DNA of 57,461 nt from Lachnospiraceae bacterium. Its GTDB lineage: Bacteria; Bacillota; Clostridia; Lachnospirales; Lachnospiraceae. Below the pieces are notes generated by a model. The model was not told the origin of the DNA. It did no database searches and saw nothing but the letters and a program-made list of their open reading frames with translations. The translations under genes and the position numbers were made by a program. This document shows, in pieces, positions 19,134 through 28,481 of the stretch; within the stretch, counting starts at the first letter, position 1; each line of letters begins with the position of its first letter. The DNA lies in assembly GCA_011960625.1 (NCBI GenBank), contig BLMJ01000052.1, forward strand, positions 1 to 57,461, read 5' to 3'.

Positions 19134-19493
19134 ATGAGCAGTAACGCATTAGAACAGTTGAAGAGGGAGACAAAGGATGATGCGAAGCTTTTCGGCTGCA
19201 TCAAAGAACTATACGAACAGGGAGTCCCGTTCTCTGAGTTAAAGGCATTGATTCCAGATCTTAGAAGGACGCGCGACCAATTACATATGAAACGGATGCT
19301 GGAGAATAACAATGAGGTTCTGCTGTCCATGATTACCAAAGAGATGTCTTTCATGCTGGATGCCAAGGAACGGCGGGAAGAGGAATCCTTCCGCAAATTG
19401 GACCAGCTCATCCGTCAGCAGCAATCCTATCGGAAGAGCGCGGCGGAGGCCGGTCCGGTTGAAAAATTAAAAAGATTCTTCCTGCCTGCTTAG
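19134..19493 (+). CDS. Small alpha-helical protein of unknown function
   Basis: I do not recognise this 119-residue protein. It is strongly charged and predicted all-helical, with a likely coiled coil over residues about 45-95 (many E, K, R, Q) and a basic end (VEKLKRFFLPA). The N-terminal part (ETKDDAKLFGCIKELYEQGV) could be a small helical DNA- or protein-binding module; the L..GVPFSELKALIPDLRRTR stretch has a helix-turn-helix feel but no clear match. There is no signal peptide or membrane segment. The ATG has an AAGGGGG site 10 nt upstream. Its last 27 bp overlap the 3' end of dnaB on the other strand. Confidence 0.65.
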   Translation: MSSNALEQLKRETKDDAKLFGCIKELYEQGVPFSELKALIPDLRRTRDQLHMKRMLENNNEVLLSMITKEMSFMLDAKERREEESFRKLDQLIRQQQSYRKSAAEAGPVEKLKRFFLPA

Positions 19494-20816
19494 GTTTGCG
19501 AACTTCGTGTATTCGCCTAACCAAGCCAGATTAACGGTCCCCACAGGACCGTTTCTTTGTTTGGCGATAATAATCTCAGCCTGTTTCTTAAACTCAGAAT
19601 CTTTGTTGTAGTATTCATCACGGTAAATGAACATTACAACGTCTGCATCCTGCTCAATCGCCCCAGATTCACGCAGGTCGGAGAGCATCGGCCGTTTATC
19701 CGGACGGCTCTCTACCGCGCGGCTTAACTGTGACAGTGTGACCACAGGAACGTTTAATTCCCTTGCAAGTCCTTTTAAGGAACGGGAAATCTCAGACACC
19801 TCTTGCTGCCTGGATTCCTGGCTTCTGCCCACACCGCCTGTCATTAACTGCAGGTAGTCAATGATGATAATATCCAGGCCATGCTCCAGCTTATATTTCC
19901 GGCATTTGGAGCGCAGCTCAGAGATAGAGATTCCCGGCGTATCGTCTATAATCAGACGCGACCTTCCGATAATCCCGGCGCCTTCAATTAGTTTCTCCCA
20001 GTCGGAATCCTTCATATTACCGGTTCGTATTGCCTGTGCGTCTACCTGTGATTCCAGAGAGAACATACGGTTTACCAGCTGCTCCTTGGACATCTCAAGG
20101 CTGAAAATTGCAACGCTTTTGTCCTTCTTAAATGCGATATACTGTGCGATATTCAGAACAAAAGCGGTTTTCCCCATGGAAGGTCTTGCGGCGATCAGAA
20201 CCAGATCCGAGGGCTGCAGACCCGATAGCTTATAATCCAGATCTATGAAGCCGGTCGGGATACCGGTGACGGTCCCCTTATTCTTTGAGGCTTTCTCAAT
20301 TCTTTCCAGAGCATTTAATACCACCTGCTTAATGGGGACAAACTCTCCGGAATTTCGTCTCTGTAATAATTCAAAGACGGATTTCTCCGTCTTTTCAAGT
20401 ATCGCCTCCAAAGATTCGTTGCCGGCGTAACAGATATTGGCAAGTTCCTCGTTCAGGCGGATTAATCTACGCATCACAGACTTGTCCGCCACAATCTGTG
20501 CATAATACTTGACGTTTGCCGATGTTGATACCATGTTCAGAAGGTCGCGGGCAAACTCAAGACTTGAAATCTCGGCAGGAACCTCTTTTGTACGCAGGCG
20601 TTCCTGCAGTGTGATTAGATCTACCGGCTGACCTTCGTTGAACAGCTCCACTATGGAGTCGAAAACCACACCATAGGCGCTCTGATAGAAATCATTCCCG
20701 CTGATAATCTCAGAGGAGGTGGTAATGGCGTCACGATCCATCAGCATAGCGCCGATCACAGACTGCTCTGCCTCGACGCTGTGGGGCATTACCCGTTTGA
20801 TAAGTGCCTCTTCCAT
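19467..20816 (-). CDS. dnaB: Replicative DNA helicase DnaB
   Basis: The 449-residue protein matches the hexameric replicative helicase that unwinds the fork. The N-terminal domain (about 1-105, starting MPHSVEAEQSVIGAML) is followed by the linker and the RecA-like domain with Walker A ARPSMGKTAF (about residue 212) and Walker B LDIIIIDYLQLM. The arginine-finger and DNA-loop regions are present (SRAVESRPDKRPMLSDLRES). Length and motifs are normal. It is the last gene of a gdpP-rplI-dnaB minus-strand group, the order common in Firmicutes, and its 3' end runs 27 bp into the convergent gene. Confidence 0.97.
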   Translation of the reverse strand: MEEALIKRVMPHSVEAEQSVIGAMLMDRDAITTSSEIISGNDFYQSAYGVVFDSIVELFNEGQPVDLITLQERLRTKEVPAEISSLEFARDLLNMVSTSANVKYYAQIVADKSVMRRLIRLNEELANICYAGNESLEAILEKTEKSVFELLQRRNSGEFVPIKQVVLNALERIEKASKNKGTVTGIPTGFIDLDYKLSGLQPSDLVLIAARPSMGKTAFVLNIAQYIAFKKDKSVAIFSLEMSKEQLVNRMFSLESQVDAQAIRTGNMKDSDWEKLIEGAGIIGRSRLIIDDTPGISISELRSKCRKYKLEHGLDIIIIDYLQLMTGGVGRSQESRQQEVSEISRSLKGLARELNVPVVTLSQLSRAVESRPDKRPMLSDLRESGAIEQDADVVMFIYRDEYYNKDSEFKKQAEIIIAKQRNGPVGTVNLAWLGEYTKFANLSRQEESF

Positions 20817-20919
20817 AAGTTAGCTCCTTATATCATTGTTATAGCCTGTGCGAATAGAACTGGCGGTAAATGTGTCAGTGCACTAGTGTAGTGTCTGTAT
20901 TATATCTGGTGAAACTACA

Positions 20920-21369
20920 CTAGGCCTCTTCGCTTACAATTACTTTTAACTCTGCTGTAACCTTGGGGTGCAGCTTAATCGGAATATTGTGAGTCCCCAG
21001 AGTCTTAATTGCTTCTTTGAGCTGAATCTTCTTCTTGTCTATGTCAAGTCCCATCTGCTCCTTTACTTCGGCGGCTATCTCCTTAGAGGCAATAGAGCCG
21101 AAGGCCTTACCGCCCTCGCCGGTCTTGATGGACATCTCAATTTTGCCGGCCTCAAGCTTCTTTCCAAGCTCCTGTGCTGCCTCGTACTGCTCCTGTGCCA
21201 GCTTATTGTCATTGGCCTTTTTTAGTTTCAGGTCATTAAGATTCTTGCTGTTGGCCTCCACGCCTTTCTTCTTCTTAAGGATGAAATTCCTTGCATATCC
21301 GTCGTTTACGTCTACAATCTCCCCTTTTTTCCCAAGGGATTTTACGTCCTCTGTCAGTATTACTTTCAT
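20920..21369 (-). CDS. rplI: 50S ribosomal protein L9
   Basis: This 149-residue protein begins MKVILTEDVKSLGKKGEIVD, the signature of the L9 N-terminal rRNA-binding domain. A long connecting helix (about 41-75) and the C-terminal domain ending in KLHPKVTAELKVIVSEE complete the family plan. It starts 1 bp after the gdpP stop codon, so the two are translated in tandem. There is a 103-bp gap before dnaB. Confidence 0.97.
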   Translation of the reverse strand: MKVILTEDVKSLGKKGEIVDVNDGYARNFILKKKKGVEANSKNLNDLKLKKANDNKLAQEQYEAAQELGKKLEAGKIEMSIKTGEGGKAFGSIASKEIAAEVKEQMGLDIDKKKIQLKEAIKTLGTHNIPIKLHPKVTAELKVIVSEEA

Positions 21370-21370
21370 A

Positions 21371-23437
21371 TTAAATATCTCCTCCTTCTGTCATATCGTC
21401 GATTACTTTCTTAAGGCATGAAAGAGCCTCGGTCATATCTGTATGGTCGAACTGAGCGCCCGACGCATTCATGTGACCGCCTCCGCCAAGGCGTTCCATG
21501 ATAATCTGTACGTTTACCTCGTCAATGGACCTTGCACTCACATAAATCCTTCCGTTGTATTCTGTCAACACGAAGGAAGCCTTGATGTTGCTGATATCTA
21601 GCAGCTCGTTTGCGGCCTGTGCGCCGATAATGGTCGGGCTCTCTATATTAAGAGCCGTACCCTTTGCGATGGCGAACTTCTTATGGTAGACCTCTGCGCT
21701 GCTAATAATCTCTGCCTTCGCGCGGTAGGAATCCATATCATCTCGGAACATCTTACGGACATGGGTGATATCCGCCCCGCATCTGCGCAAAAATGCCGCT
21801 GCCTCAAATGTACGCACGCCCGTATGGTTTACAAAGTTATTCGTATCAATCATAATACCAGCGTACATGCTGCTTGCCTCAATCTTAGGAATCTTAATAT
21901 CATCCACAATGTATTGCAGGACCTCCGCTACCATCTCGCATGCAGAGGATGCATAGGGCTCTATATAAGACAACAGAGCATTTTCTATATTATCACTGCT
22001 CTGCCGATGATGGTCAAGCACGACAATGGTCTTTGTCTTTTTTAACAATTCTTCACATTCCGTCATCTTTGGGCGGTTCGTATCTACCACCACAACCATG
22101 GAATTTTCATCCGCCATCTCAATGGCCTGAGAGGATTTCAGAAAAAGGCCTTCAGGATAACTGGAATCCTTCACAAAACACTCATACAGCGGGCGGAGAG
22201 ATGCGGATACCTCGTTGATTACGACGTATGCCTTTTTCTCCATGGATGCCGCGGCCCGACAGATACCGATTGCGGCGCCGAATGCGTCTGCGTCCGTCAG
22301 TTTGTGTCCCATAACGAAAATCTTATCTTTTAAGGTAATAAATTCCCGAAGCGCCTCAGCTTTTACACGTGCCTTTACACGGGTGTTCTTGGAAGTCTGT
22401 TCCCGCTTTCCGCCATAGTATGTAATGCCATGGCTGTCTTTGATTACGGCTTGGTCGCCCCCTCTTGCGAGAGCTAAATCAATGGCGACACGGGCGTAAT
22501 TGTAACCCTGGGAATAGGCGTCATTGCTCAGTCCAAGGCCGATACTTAGGGTTGCGGGGATTCCGTTTCCAATGTTTACAGACTTCACGTCGTCAAGCAG
22601 AGAGAACTTATCAGCCTCTAATTCCTTGAAATACTGCTTCTTAAGTACGATGAAATATTTGTCTGTCTCCATCTTCTTAACGATACCGTCTACTTTGGCG
22701 ATATATTGGTTAATCTTTCGGTCTACCAGTGCCATCAGAAGGGATTGCCGTACTTCCTCCACACTGTTAATAACCTCGTCATAGTTGTCGATATAGATTA
22801 AGCCTGCTACTAGACGTTGTTCTTCGTTCTCCTTGATGTAGCGGTTCAGCTCAGTAACATCCTGAAGGTGAACAGCGATAAAGTATTCCTTTTCTGCCGG
22901 CATCTGAAGGAGTAGCCCTGTATTGTTGAAGCCTTCCACCGAAACCTGCCGAAGCTCTGCTTTGAACTCTCGGTCAGCGAAATAGACGTCCATCTCCACT
23001 GTGTCCTGAAGCTCCTTAGGAAAGATGCTGCGGTTCAGCTCAGGAATGTACTTACTAATCGGTACATCCCGCCTAGGTTTGCAGCCTAATATCTCCTCGA
23101 ACAGGTCGTTCATCCAGATTGTCTTTCCATCGCTCATTAGGATTGCGTAAGGTAAGGTCAGCTCTTTTAGCAGCGTATTCTGGACAATTCCGTACTGCGC
23201 GGCAAATTCAATCAGATCCTTTAGGAGGACTGTCTTGCTGCGGAAATAGAGTCCAAGGGCAATCAGGCTGTAGATCAGGACGAAGATCCCCATCAGGGTT
23301 CCTGCCCTCCGATCTATGATATAGACCCAGACATTCATCGCAATCAGTAGTACCGCCATGATAGACGGCCACTGAATATACATTTTTAATTGTCCTCTTA
23401 GTTTCAGTTTTTCATTTTCACTTTTCTTTTCTAACAT
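21371..23437 (-). CDS. gdpP: Cyclic-di-AMP phosphodiesterase GdpP (YybT)
   Basis: The 688-residue membrane protein hydrolyses c-di-AMP. Two N-terminal membrane helices (about 17-65) precede a PAS-like domain (about 85-190), a degenerate GGDEF domain (about 195-335, no intact GGDEF) and the DHH/DHHA1 catalytic module. Metal-binding motifs are visible: GHKLTDADAFG (about 373-385), VVDTNRP, VVLDHHRQ (about 470) and the DHHA1 signature GGGGHMNASGAQ near the C-terminus. It is the first gene of the group with rplI and dnaB. c-di-AMP turnover affects potassium and cell-wall homeostasis in Firmicutes. Confidence 0.96.
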   Translation of the reverse strand: MLEKKSENEKLKLRGQLKMYIQWPSIMAVLLIAMNVWVYIIDRRAGTLMGIFVLIYSLIALGLYFRSKTVLLKDLIEFAAQYGIVQNTLLKELTLPYAILMSDGKTIWMNDLFEEILGCKPRRDVPISKYIPELNRSIFPKELQDTVEMDVYFADREFKAELRQVSVEGFNNTGLLLQMPAEKEYFIAVHLQDVTELNRYIKENEEQRLVAGLIYIDNYDEVINSVEEVRQSLLMALVDRKINQYIAKVDGIVKKMETDKYFIVLKKQYFKELEADKFSLLDDVKSVNIGNGIPATLSIGLGLSNDAYSQGYNYARVAIDLALARGGDQAVIKDSHGITYYGGKREQTSKNTRVKARVKAEALREFITLKDKIFVMGHKLTDADAFGAAIGICRAAASMEKKAYVVINEVSASLRPLYECFVKDSSYPEGLFLKSSQAIEMADENSMVVVVDTNRPKMTECEELLKKTKTIVVLDHHRQSSDNIENALLSYIEPYASSACEMVAEVLQYIVDDIKIPKIEASSMYAGIMIDTNNFVNHTGVRTFEAAAFLRRCGADITHVRKMFRDDMDSYRAKAEIISSAEVYHKKFAIAKGTALNIESPTIIGAQAANELLDISNIKASFVLTEYNGRIYVSARSIDEVNVQIIMERLGGGGHMNASGAQFDHTDMTEALSCLKKVIDDMTEGGDI

Positions 23438-23629
23438 CAGCCCATCCTCATGTTCTCTAAAGAATAAAATACATAGAAATTATTATACCACTTTTTAAGG
23501 AAAATGAAAAGGTATTAGGAAAAGTCGGGGAAAATTAAGAAATTCTTTAACATTTTTCAAGAGAATTGGTGTATAGTGTTCCATGGAAATGTTTCACACT
23601 AATATATAGAGTGTTGGGAGAGAAAAGTT

Positions 23630-24946
23630 ATGATGAAGAAAATCAGCAGATGGATTGCAGTTACCTTGTGTGCGGCTCTGTGTGTATGCGGGTGTACGGC
23701 AAAGGACGGTGCAGACGAGACAAAGAAGCCAGAAGCTTCAGAGACGAAGAAGGATAATAATAAGAAGGAAAAATCCTATCAAAAGAAGCTGGATTTAATT
23801 AAGCCGTCAGCATATGATAACGTGATGGGGCTTAAGCTTGAGGCGGGTACGTCTTTTTCTATTATAGGTAAGGCGGAAGACGTACCTTATTGGGAAGAGG
23901 TAAGGCGCGGTGCAGAGCAGGCAGTTAAGGATATCAACGAGAATCTGGGATATGAGGGAAAGAAGCAGGTGAAGGTGACATACAGTGCGCCGAGTACGCC
24001 TGACAATGTGGATGAGCAGGTGAATATACTGGATGAAGAGCTGGCGAGATACCCAGCGGCGTTGGGAATTGCAATTGTGGATACCAAAGCATGCGAGGTA
24101 CAGTTTGATTTGGCAGCGGAGAGTGATATCCCAGTGGTGGCCTTTGATTCTGGCAGTGATTATCAGGGATTGATGGCCATGGTTTCCACGGACAATCGGA
24201 CAGCGGCCAGAGAAGCGGCGCAAAAACTGGCTGAGTCAGTTGATGAGAAGGGTGAGGTGATTCTGTTCATACATGATTCTAAGTCTGAGTCAGCCATGAC
24301 CCGTGAGCAGGCGTTCCGTGAGGAGATGGAGGGCAATTATCCAGAGATTACGATTGCGGAGATTTATTATATGGACCAGCTCTCCGAGATGCAGAAAGCG
24401 ATTGCGGCAGAGATGAAGGGAGTTCAGGACGACGCAGAAGAGGCCGGGAATGACGACGCCAATGGAGGAGACGGGAACGATAGCCAACCAGGAGAAGAAG
24501 GAGAGAATGTGAATCCGGAGGAACGAGAAGGGGACAATCATAATCAGCCAGGAGAAGAAAGCGAGAATGTGAATCCGGAGGACCTTGTGGATTTGCTTTC
24601 GGAGGAAGAAGTTATTGACTATCTCTTTGAAAAGCATCCGGAGGTTAAGGGAGTCTATGCTACGAATGGAGAGGCTGTAAAGTTGGCTGTAGAGGCTGTG
24701 GAGCGCAATGACTCAAGGGCCTCTATCATAGGATTTGATGCGGATAAAGAAGTATTGGAGGCATTGGAAGCGGGCATCGTGGATGAGCTGGTGCTGCAGA
24801 ATCCTTTCGGGATGGGATATGCGGCGGTTGTAGCTTCTGCAAGGGCAGCGCTTTCCATGGGAAATGAGGCTGTGGTGGACACAGGATATGTGTGGATTAC
24901 GAAGAGGAATCTGGAAGAGGAAGGGATTCAGAGGTTGTTGTATTAG
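23630..24946 (+). CDS. Sugar-type ABC substrate-binding lipoprotein
   Basis: The 438-residue protein has a lipoprotein signal (MMKKISRWIAV, hydrophobic core, then VCGC with Cys as lipidation site at about residue 23) and a charged linker. A periplasmic-binding type 1 fold (Peripla_BP_4, RbsB/LacI-like) follows from about residue 65, with recognisable stretches such as IGKAEDVPYWEEVRRGAEQA and AIVDTKACEVQFDLAAESDI. An acidic insert of about 50 residues (about 270-320) containing a 20-residue tandem duplication interrupts the fold before the VKGVYATNGEAV strand. No permease or ATPase gene is adjacent, so its transporter partner is not visible; it might instead act as an orphan sensor. The ligand is not predictable. 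Confidence 0.85.
   Translation: MMKKISRWIAVTLCAALCVCGCTAKDGADETKKPEASETKKDNNKKEKSYQKKLDLIKPSAYDNVMGLKLEAGTSFSIIGKAEDVPYWEEVRRGAEQAVKDINENLGYEGKKQVKVTYSAPSTPDNVDEQVNILDEELARYPAALGIAIVDTKACEVQFDLAAESDIPVVAFDSGSDYQGLMAMVSTDNRTAAREAAQKLAESVDEKGEVILFIHDSKSESAMTREQAFREEMEGNYPEITIAEIYYMDQLSEMQKAIAAEMKGVQDDAEEAGNDDANGGDGNDSQPGEEGENVNPEEREGDNHNQPGEESENVNPEDLVDLLSEEEVIDYLFEKHPEVKGVYATNGEAVKLAVEAVERNDSRASIIGFDADKEVLEALEAGIVDELVLQNPFGMGYAAVVASARAALSMGNEAVVDTGYVWITKRNLEEEGIQRLLY
24468..24584 (+). repeat. 60-bp tandem duplication inside lipoprotein gene
   Basis: Two copies in register 60 bp apart (about 24470-24524 and 24530-24584) encode the related segments QPGEEGENVNPEE and QPGEESENVNPED. The unit keeps the reading frame (20 codons). 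It is Asp/Glu/Asn-rich and probably a flexible surface loop. Confidence 0.75.
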
Positions 24947-24972
24947 ATATAGGTGATTTAAGAAAAACATGA

Positions 24973-25004
24973 AAAATGCAGGTTTCGATAGAAACCTGCA
25001 TTTT
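24973..25004. terminator. Intrinsic terminator, near-symmetric
   Basis: A 14-bp perfect stem (24973-24986 with 24991-25004) around a GATA loop starts with AAAA and ends with TTTT. It lies after the lipoprotein gene and 95 bp from the end of the convergent CorC gene, so it can serve both. Confidence 0.85.
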
Positions 25005-25098
25005 CAGTGATATGCCATCTCTGTATTGTGGATGTTCTGAATACTGATATGCCAATATGAATTGTTTTAGAATACTGGCAGTCAGATATCAGCGAAAA

Positions 25099-26388
25099 TT
25101 ATATATCAAACGTCGGCGTCTCGTTATTATCAGGAGCCGCCTCGGGAAGGTACAAGTGTACGAGTTCAATCCTGTTTTTATCTAACTTCTCTACCACCAT
25201 ATGGATTCCTTCATCCGTGTGGATACTGTCGCCCGCTTCCGGAAGCCGGTCAAGACGTTCAATAATGAATCCACCCAGCGAATCGTATTCTTCTGAATTT
25301 AAATCCAGATCCAACCGGTCATTTAGGTCGTCTAAATTCGTGGAGCCTTCTACAATATACTCACGTTCATCAATCTCCTGAATGAAGTCTTCTTCATTCT
25401 CATCATACTCGTCATGAATCTCACCGACAATCTCCTCTAAGATATCCTCTAAAGTAATGAGTCCGGCCGTCTCACCGTATTCGTCAAGTACGATTGCAAT
25501 GTTAAAAGAGGCTTTACGCATCTCGACTAGAAGTTCAGATATATTCTTGTATTCATAGGTAAAATATGCTTCTCTTAGAATATCCTGAATATGAAATCCC
25601 TTCGTGTTGTCATATAACAGCAAGTCTTTCATATTAATAGTACCAACCACATTATCCGTCGTATCTTTGAATACTGGAAGTCTGGTAAATTTGTCCTCCC
25701 GAAAGATATCGATCAGTTCGTCGTAGGTACTGTTGACATCTGCAAAGGTTACATGGACACGCGGCACCATAACATCCTTCGCTCTGGCGTCGCCCAGATC
25801 GAACACATTATTGATCATCTCCCGCTCGTCGGATTCTATGACTCCGTCCTCATGACTTACGTCAACGATAGTACGAAGCTCGGTTTCTGTCATGACATTG
25901 TTCTTAGCATTCGGGTCGACACGCAGAAGAAACAGTACGCCGATAGAAAGACCGTTAATGATAAAGATTGCAGGCGTCATAACCTTCATAAACAGACTGA
26001 TAATCGGGGCGTATATCAAAGACATCTTTTCAGAATGGATAGTAGCCATCGTCTTGGGAGTTATCTCCCCGAATAACAGAATCAATATAGTTAAAATACC
26101 GCTCGCGATTGCAACCATAGAGCCACCAAAGCTGTAAGCTAGAGAGGTAGTCAGGGATGCCGCCGACAGGTTCACAATGTTGTTGCCAATCAGTATGGCG
26201 CTTAGCATCTTTCCGGAATCATCCGTGATTGCAAGAACTGTCCTGGCGCGCTTGCTTCCTTCCTCTGCCAGGGTTCGCATCCGTATCTTGTTAACGGTAG
26301 TCAGCGCTGTCTCCGCAGATGAAAAGAATGCAGACAACAATAATAAAACAAACAGAATAATGAGTCGTGTGGCGTCACTCGAGTCCAA
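25099..26388 (-). CDS. CNNM/CorC (HlyC) family membrane protein with CBS pair
   Basis: This 429-residue protein has an N-terminal DUF21/CNNM membrane domain (about 1-190, helices beginning LIILFVLLLLSAFFSSAETA), two CBS domains (about 205-325, including VMVPRVHVTFADV and VVLDEYGETAGLITLEDILEE) and a C-terminal CorC_HlyC domain (about 345-425). The family is linked to divalent cation, mainly Mg2+, efflux or homeostasis, with the CBS pair sensing nucleotide. The old hemolysin label is not supported by function. It is transcribed alone, divergent from murB across a 240-bp gap. Confidence 0.93.
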   Translation of the reverse strand: MDSSDATRLIILFVLLLLSAFFSSAETALTTVNKIRMRTLAEEGSKRARTVLAITDDSGKMLSAILIGNNIVNLSAASLTTSLAYSFGGSMVAIASGILTILILLFGEITPKTMATIHSEKMSLIYAPIISLFMKVMTPAIFIINGLSIGVLFLLRVDPNAKNNVMTETELRTIVDVSHEDGVIESDEREMINNVFDLGDARAKDVMVPRVHVTFADVNSTYDELIDIFREDKFTRLPVFKDTTDNVVGTINMKDLLLYDNTKGFHIQDILREAYFTYEYKNISELLVEMRKASFNIAIVLDEYGETAGLITLEDILEEIVGEIHDEYDENEEDFIQEIDEREYIVEGSTNLDDLNDRLDLDLNSEEYDSLGGFIIERLDRLPEAGDSIHTDEGIHMVVEKLDKNRIELVHLYLPEAAPDNNETPTFDI

Positions 26389-26629
26389 TTGATCAGTTCA
26401 CTCCTTTTTTCATAAAAATACTTGAATAAAATTCCTTTGGACTTAATATAACTCATTTAGAGAGATTTTGCAAGTGTACATTGAATTTATTCTAAAATTA
26501 GTGTATGATAACAAAATGTGAACAGTAACCCAGATAAGGGAATCAAGCTGTATGACTGTGCATGGTTGGGAGAAGGTCATGGGATATACAGGAAGATTTC
26601 CGTAAAAAATGAGGAAGATGGAGAATTAT

Positions 26630-27541
26630 ATGGAACAGAGCACATATCATGAATTAGCTGAGATTGTATCCAAGGAGAGAATCAAAATAGAAGAGCCTAT
26701 GAGCAGCCATACGACGTTTAGGGTTGGGGGACCGGCAGAGCTATTTGTGATGCCGGGGACATTTGACGAGGTGAGGGGAACGGTTGAGTTTTGCAGGAAG
26801 AATCGGGTCCCTTATTATATTGTAGGAAATGGCAGTAATCTTCTGGTTTCTGACGAGGGTTACCAGGGAGTGATTATTCAGCTTGGCAAGGAGCTTGGCG
26901 AAATCCGGATTGAGGGAGATAGTGTGACGGCCCAGGCAGGTGCAAGGCTTTCTGTAATCGCAAATCAGGCAATGGAGGCAGACCTTACAGGCTTTGAGTT
27001 TGCGTCTGGAATACCAGGTACGCTTGGCGGCGCCTGCGTTATGAATGCAGGGGCCTATGGCGGTGAGATGCGGGATGTACTGACTGAGATTACGGCATTG
27101 ACGCCAGAGGGAGACGTGATTCGGATTCCAAAGGAGCAGATGGAGCTGGGATACCGAACCAGCATCGTCAGCCGCAAAGAATATATTGTGTTAGAAGCGT
27201 GTATGCAGCTAAAAAAAGGCAATCGACAGGAAATTCAGGCACAGATGGAGGAGCTTAGGGAGAAGAGAGTCAGCAAACAGCCTTTAGAATATCCAAGCGC
27301 GGGGAGTACCTTTAAAAGACCAGAGGGATATTTTGCGGGAAAATTGATTCAAGATGCGGGACTTCGTGGATTTACCGTCGGAGGGGCCCAGGTGTCTGAA
27401 AAGCATTGCGGATTTGTGATTAACAGAGGCGGCGCAACGGCAAAGGATGTGGCAAAGCTTATGAGCCGCGTATCCGAAATCGTAGAAGAAAAGTTTGGAG
27501 TTAAACTGGAACCGGAAGTGAAGAGGCTGGGAGTATTCTAA
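26630..27541 (+). CDS. murB: UDP-N-acetylenolpyruvoylglucosamine reductase MurB
   Basis: The FAD-dependent enzyme reduces UDP-GlcNAc-enolpyruvate to UDP-MurNAc in peptidoglycan synthesis. Seen are SSHTTFRVGGPAE, the FAD segment YYIVGNGSNLLVSD, GTLGGACVMNAGAYGGEM and the catalytic Ser region YPSAGSTFKRPEG. The start is chosen at 26630, because GGAG lies 6 nt upstream and gives 303 residues, a normal length. In-frame ATGs at 26609 and 26618 have poorer ribosome sites. The gene is followed after 2 bp by rapZ, so they are co-transcribed. Confidence 0.95.
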   Translation: MEQSTYHELAEIVSKERIKIEEPMSSHTTFRVGGPAELFVMPGTFDEVRGTVEFCRKNRVPYYIVGNGSNLLVSDEGYQGVIIQLGKELGEIRIEGDSVTAQAGARLSVIANQAMEADLTGFEFASGIPGTLGGACVMNAGAYGGEMRDVLTEITALTPEGDVIRIPKEQMELGYRTSIVSRKEYIVLEACMQLKKGNRQEIQAQMEELREKRVSKQPLEYPSAGSTFKRPEGYFAGKLIQDAGLRGFTVGGAQVSEKHCGFVINRGGATAKDVAKLMSRVSEIVEEKFGVKLEPEVKRLGVF

Positions 27542-27543
27542 AG

Positions 27544-28425
27544 ATGAGATGTGTGATTGTTACAGGAATGTCAGGAGCGGGCAAGAGTACGGCGCTTAAG
27601 ATGCTGGAGGACGTGGGGTATTTCTGCGTGGATAACCTTCCCGTTCCCTTGATTCCAAAGATGGCGGACTTGCTTCGGGTGCCGGGAAGTGAGCTGAATA
27701 AGGCCGCGCTTGGCGTGGATATCAGAAGCGGTCAAAGTCTTACGGAAATGGCGCGGGTGCTTAAGGAGCTGGACAAAGCGGGAATGAAATATGAGATTTT
27801 GTTCTTGGAGTCTTCCGACCATGTTCTGATTAAGAGATACAAGGAAACGCGGAGGTTTCGTCCTCTGGCAGGCAATGACGGCCGTGTGGACCAGGGAATT
27901 GGTAAGGAACGAGAAAAGATAAGGTTTCTGAAAGAGAAGGCGGATTATCTCATTGATACCAGCCATATGCTCACCAGAGAACTGAAGCGAGAGCTGAATA
28001 AAATATTTGTAGAAAACAAAGAATATAAGAATCTCTATATCTCTGTGCTTTCGTTTGGGTTCAAGTATGGGATCCCTCCGGATTCAGATCTGGTATTCGA
28101 TGTGCGTTTTCTTCCGAACCCATATTATATAGAAGATTTGCGTCCGCAAAGCGGTAATGACAGAGAAGTTCGGGAATATGTCATGAATAATGAGAAAGCG
28201 GCCAAGTTTTTGGCGAAAATGACAGATCTGATGGAATTTTTGATTCCGAACTATGTCCAGGAGGGAAAGACGCAGCTTGTGATTGCAATCGGCTGCACTG
28301 GCGGGAAGCACAGATCGGTTACATTGGCAAACGAATTATTCGAGGCATTGAGCAAGAATGAAAATTACGGTATCCGCGTTGAGCATCGTGATATCGGAAA
28401 AGATGCGATTACAAAGGCGAAGTAA
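27544..28425 (+). CDS. rapZ: RapZ (YvcJ) nucleotide-binding protein
   Basis: This 293-residue P-loop protein has Walker A GMSGAGKST (residues 8-16), a Walker B-like LFLESSD, the conserved SFGFKYGIPPDSDLVFDVRF region (about 168-190) and the C-terminal signature GCTGGKHRSV (about 249-258) found in RapZ. In E. coli RapZ directs decay of the glmZ RNA and senses glucosamine-6-phosphate; in Firmicutes its role is less clear and tied to competence and cell-wall metabolism. Its position 2 bp after murB suits a link to amino-sugar flux. yvcK, which usually lies between rapZ and whiA, is absent. Confidence 0.95.
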   Translation: MRCVIVTGMSGAGKSTALKMLEDVGYFCVDNLPVPLIPKMADLLRVPGSELNKAALGVDIRSGQSLTEMARVLKELDKAGMKYEILFLESSDHVLIKRYKETRRFRPLAGNDGRVDQGIGKEREKIRFLKEKADYLIDTSHMLTRELKRELNKIFVENKEYKNLYISVLSFGFKYGIPPDSDLVFDVRFLPNPYYIEDLRPQSGNDREVREYVMNNEKAAKFLAKMTDLMEFLIPNYVQEGKTQLVIAIGCTGGKHRSVTLANELFEALSKNENYGIRVEHRDIGKDAITKAK

Positions 28426-28481
28426 GGCAGACGGTGAAAGGAGCTTTATAGCTGTGCTGACAGGCGGAATAGGAGTATGAG

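Noticed and set aside
25099-26388. Hemolysin
   Set aside because: The CNNM/CBS/CorC architecture points to metal ion transport; the haemolysin name in this family is historical.
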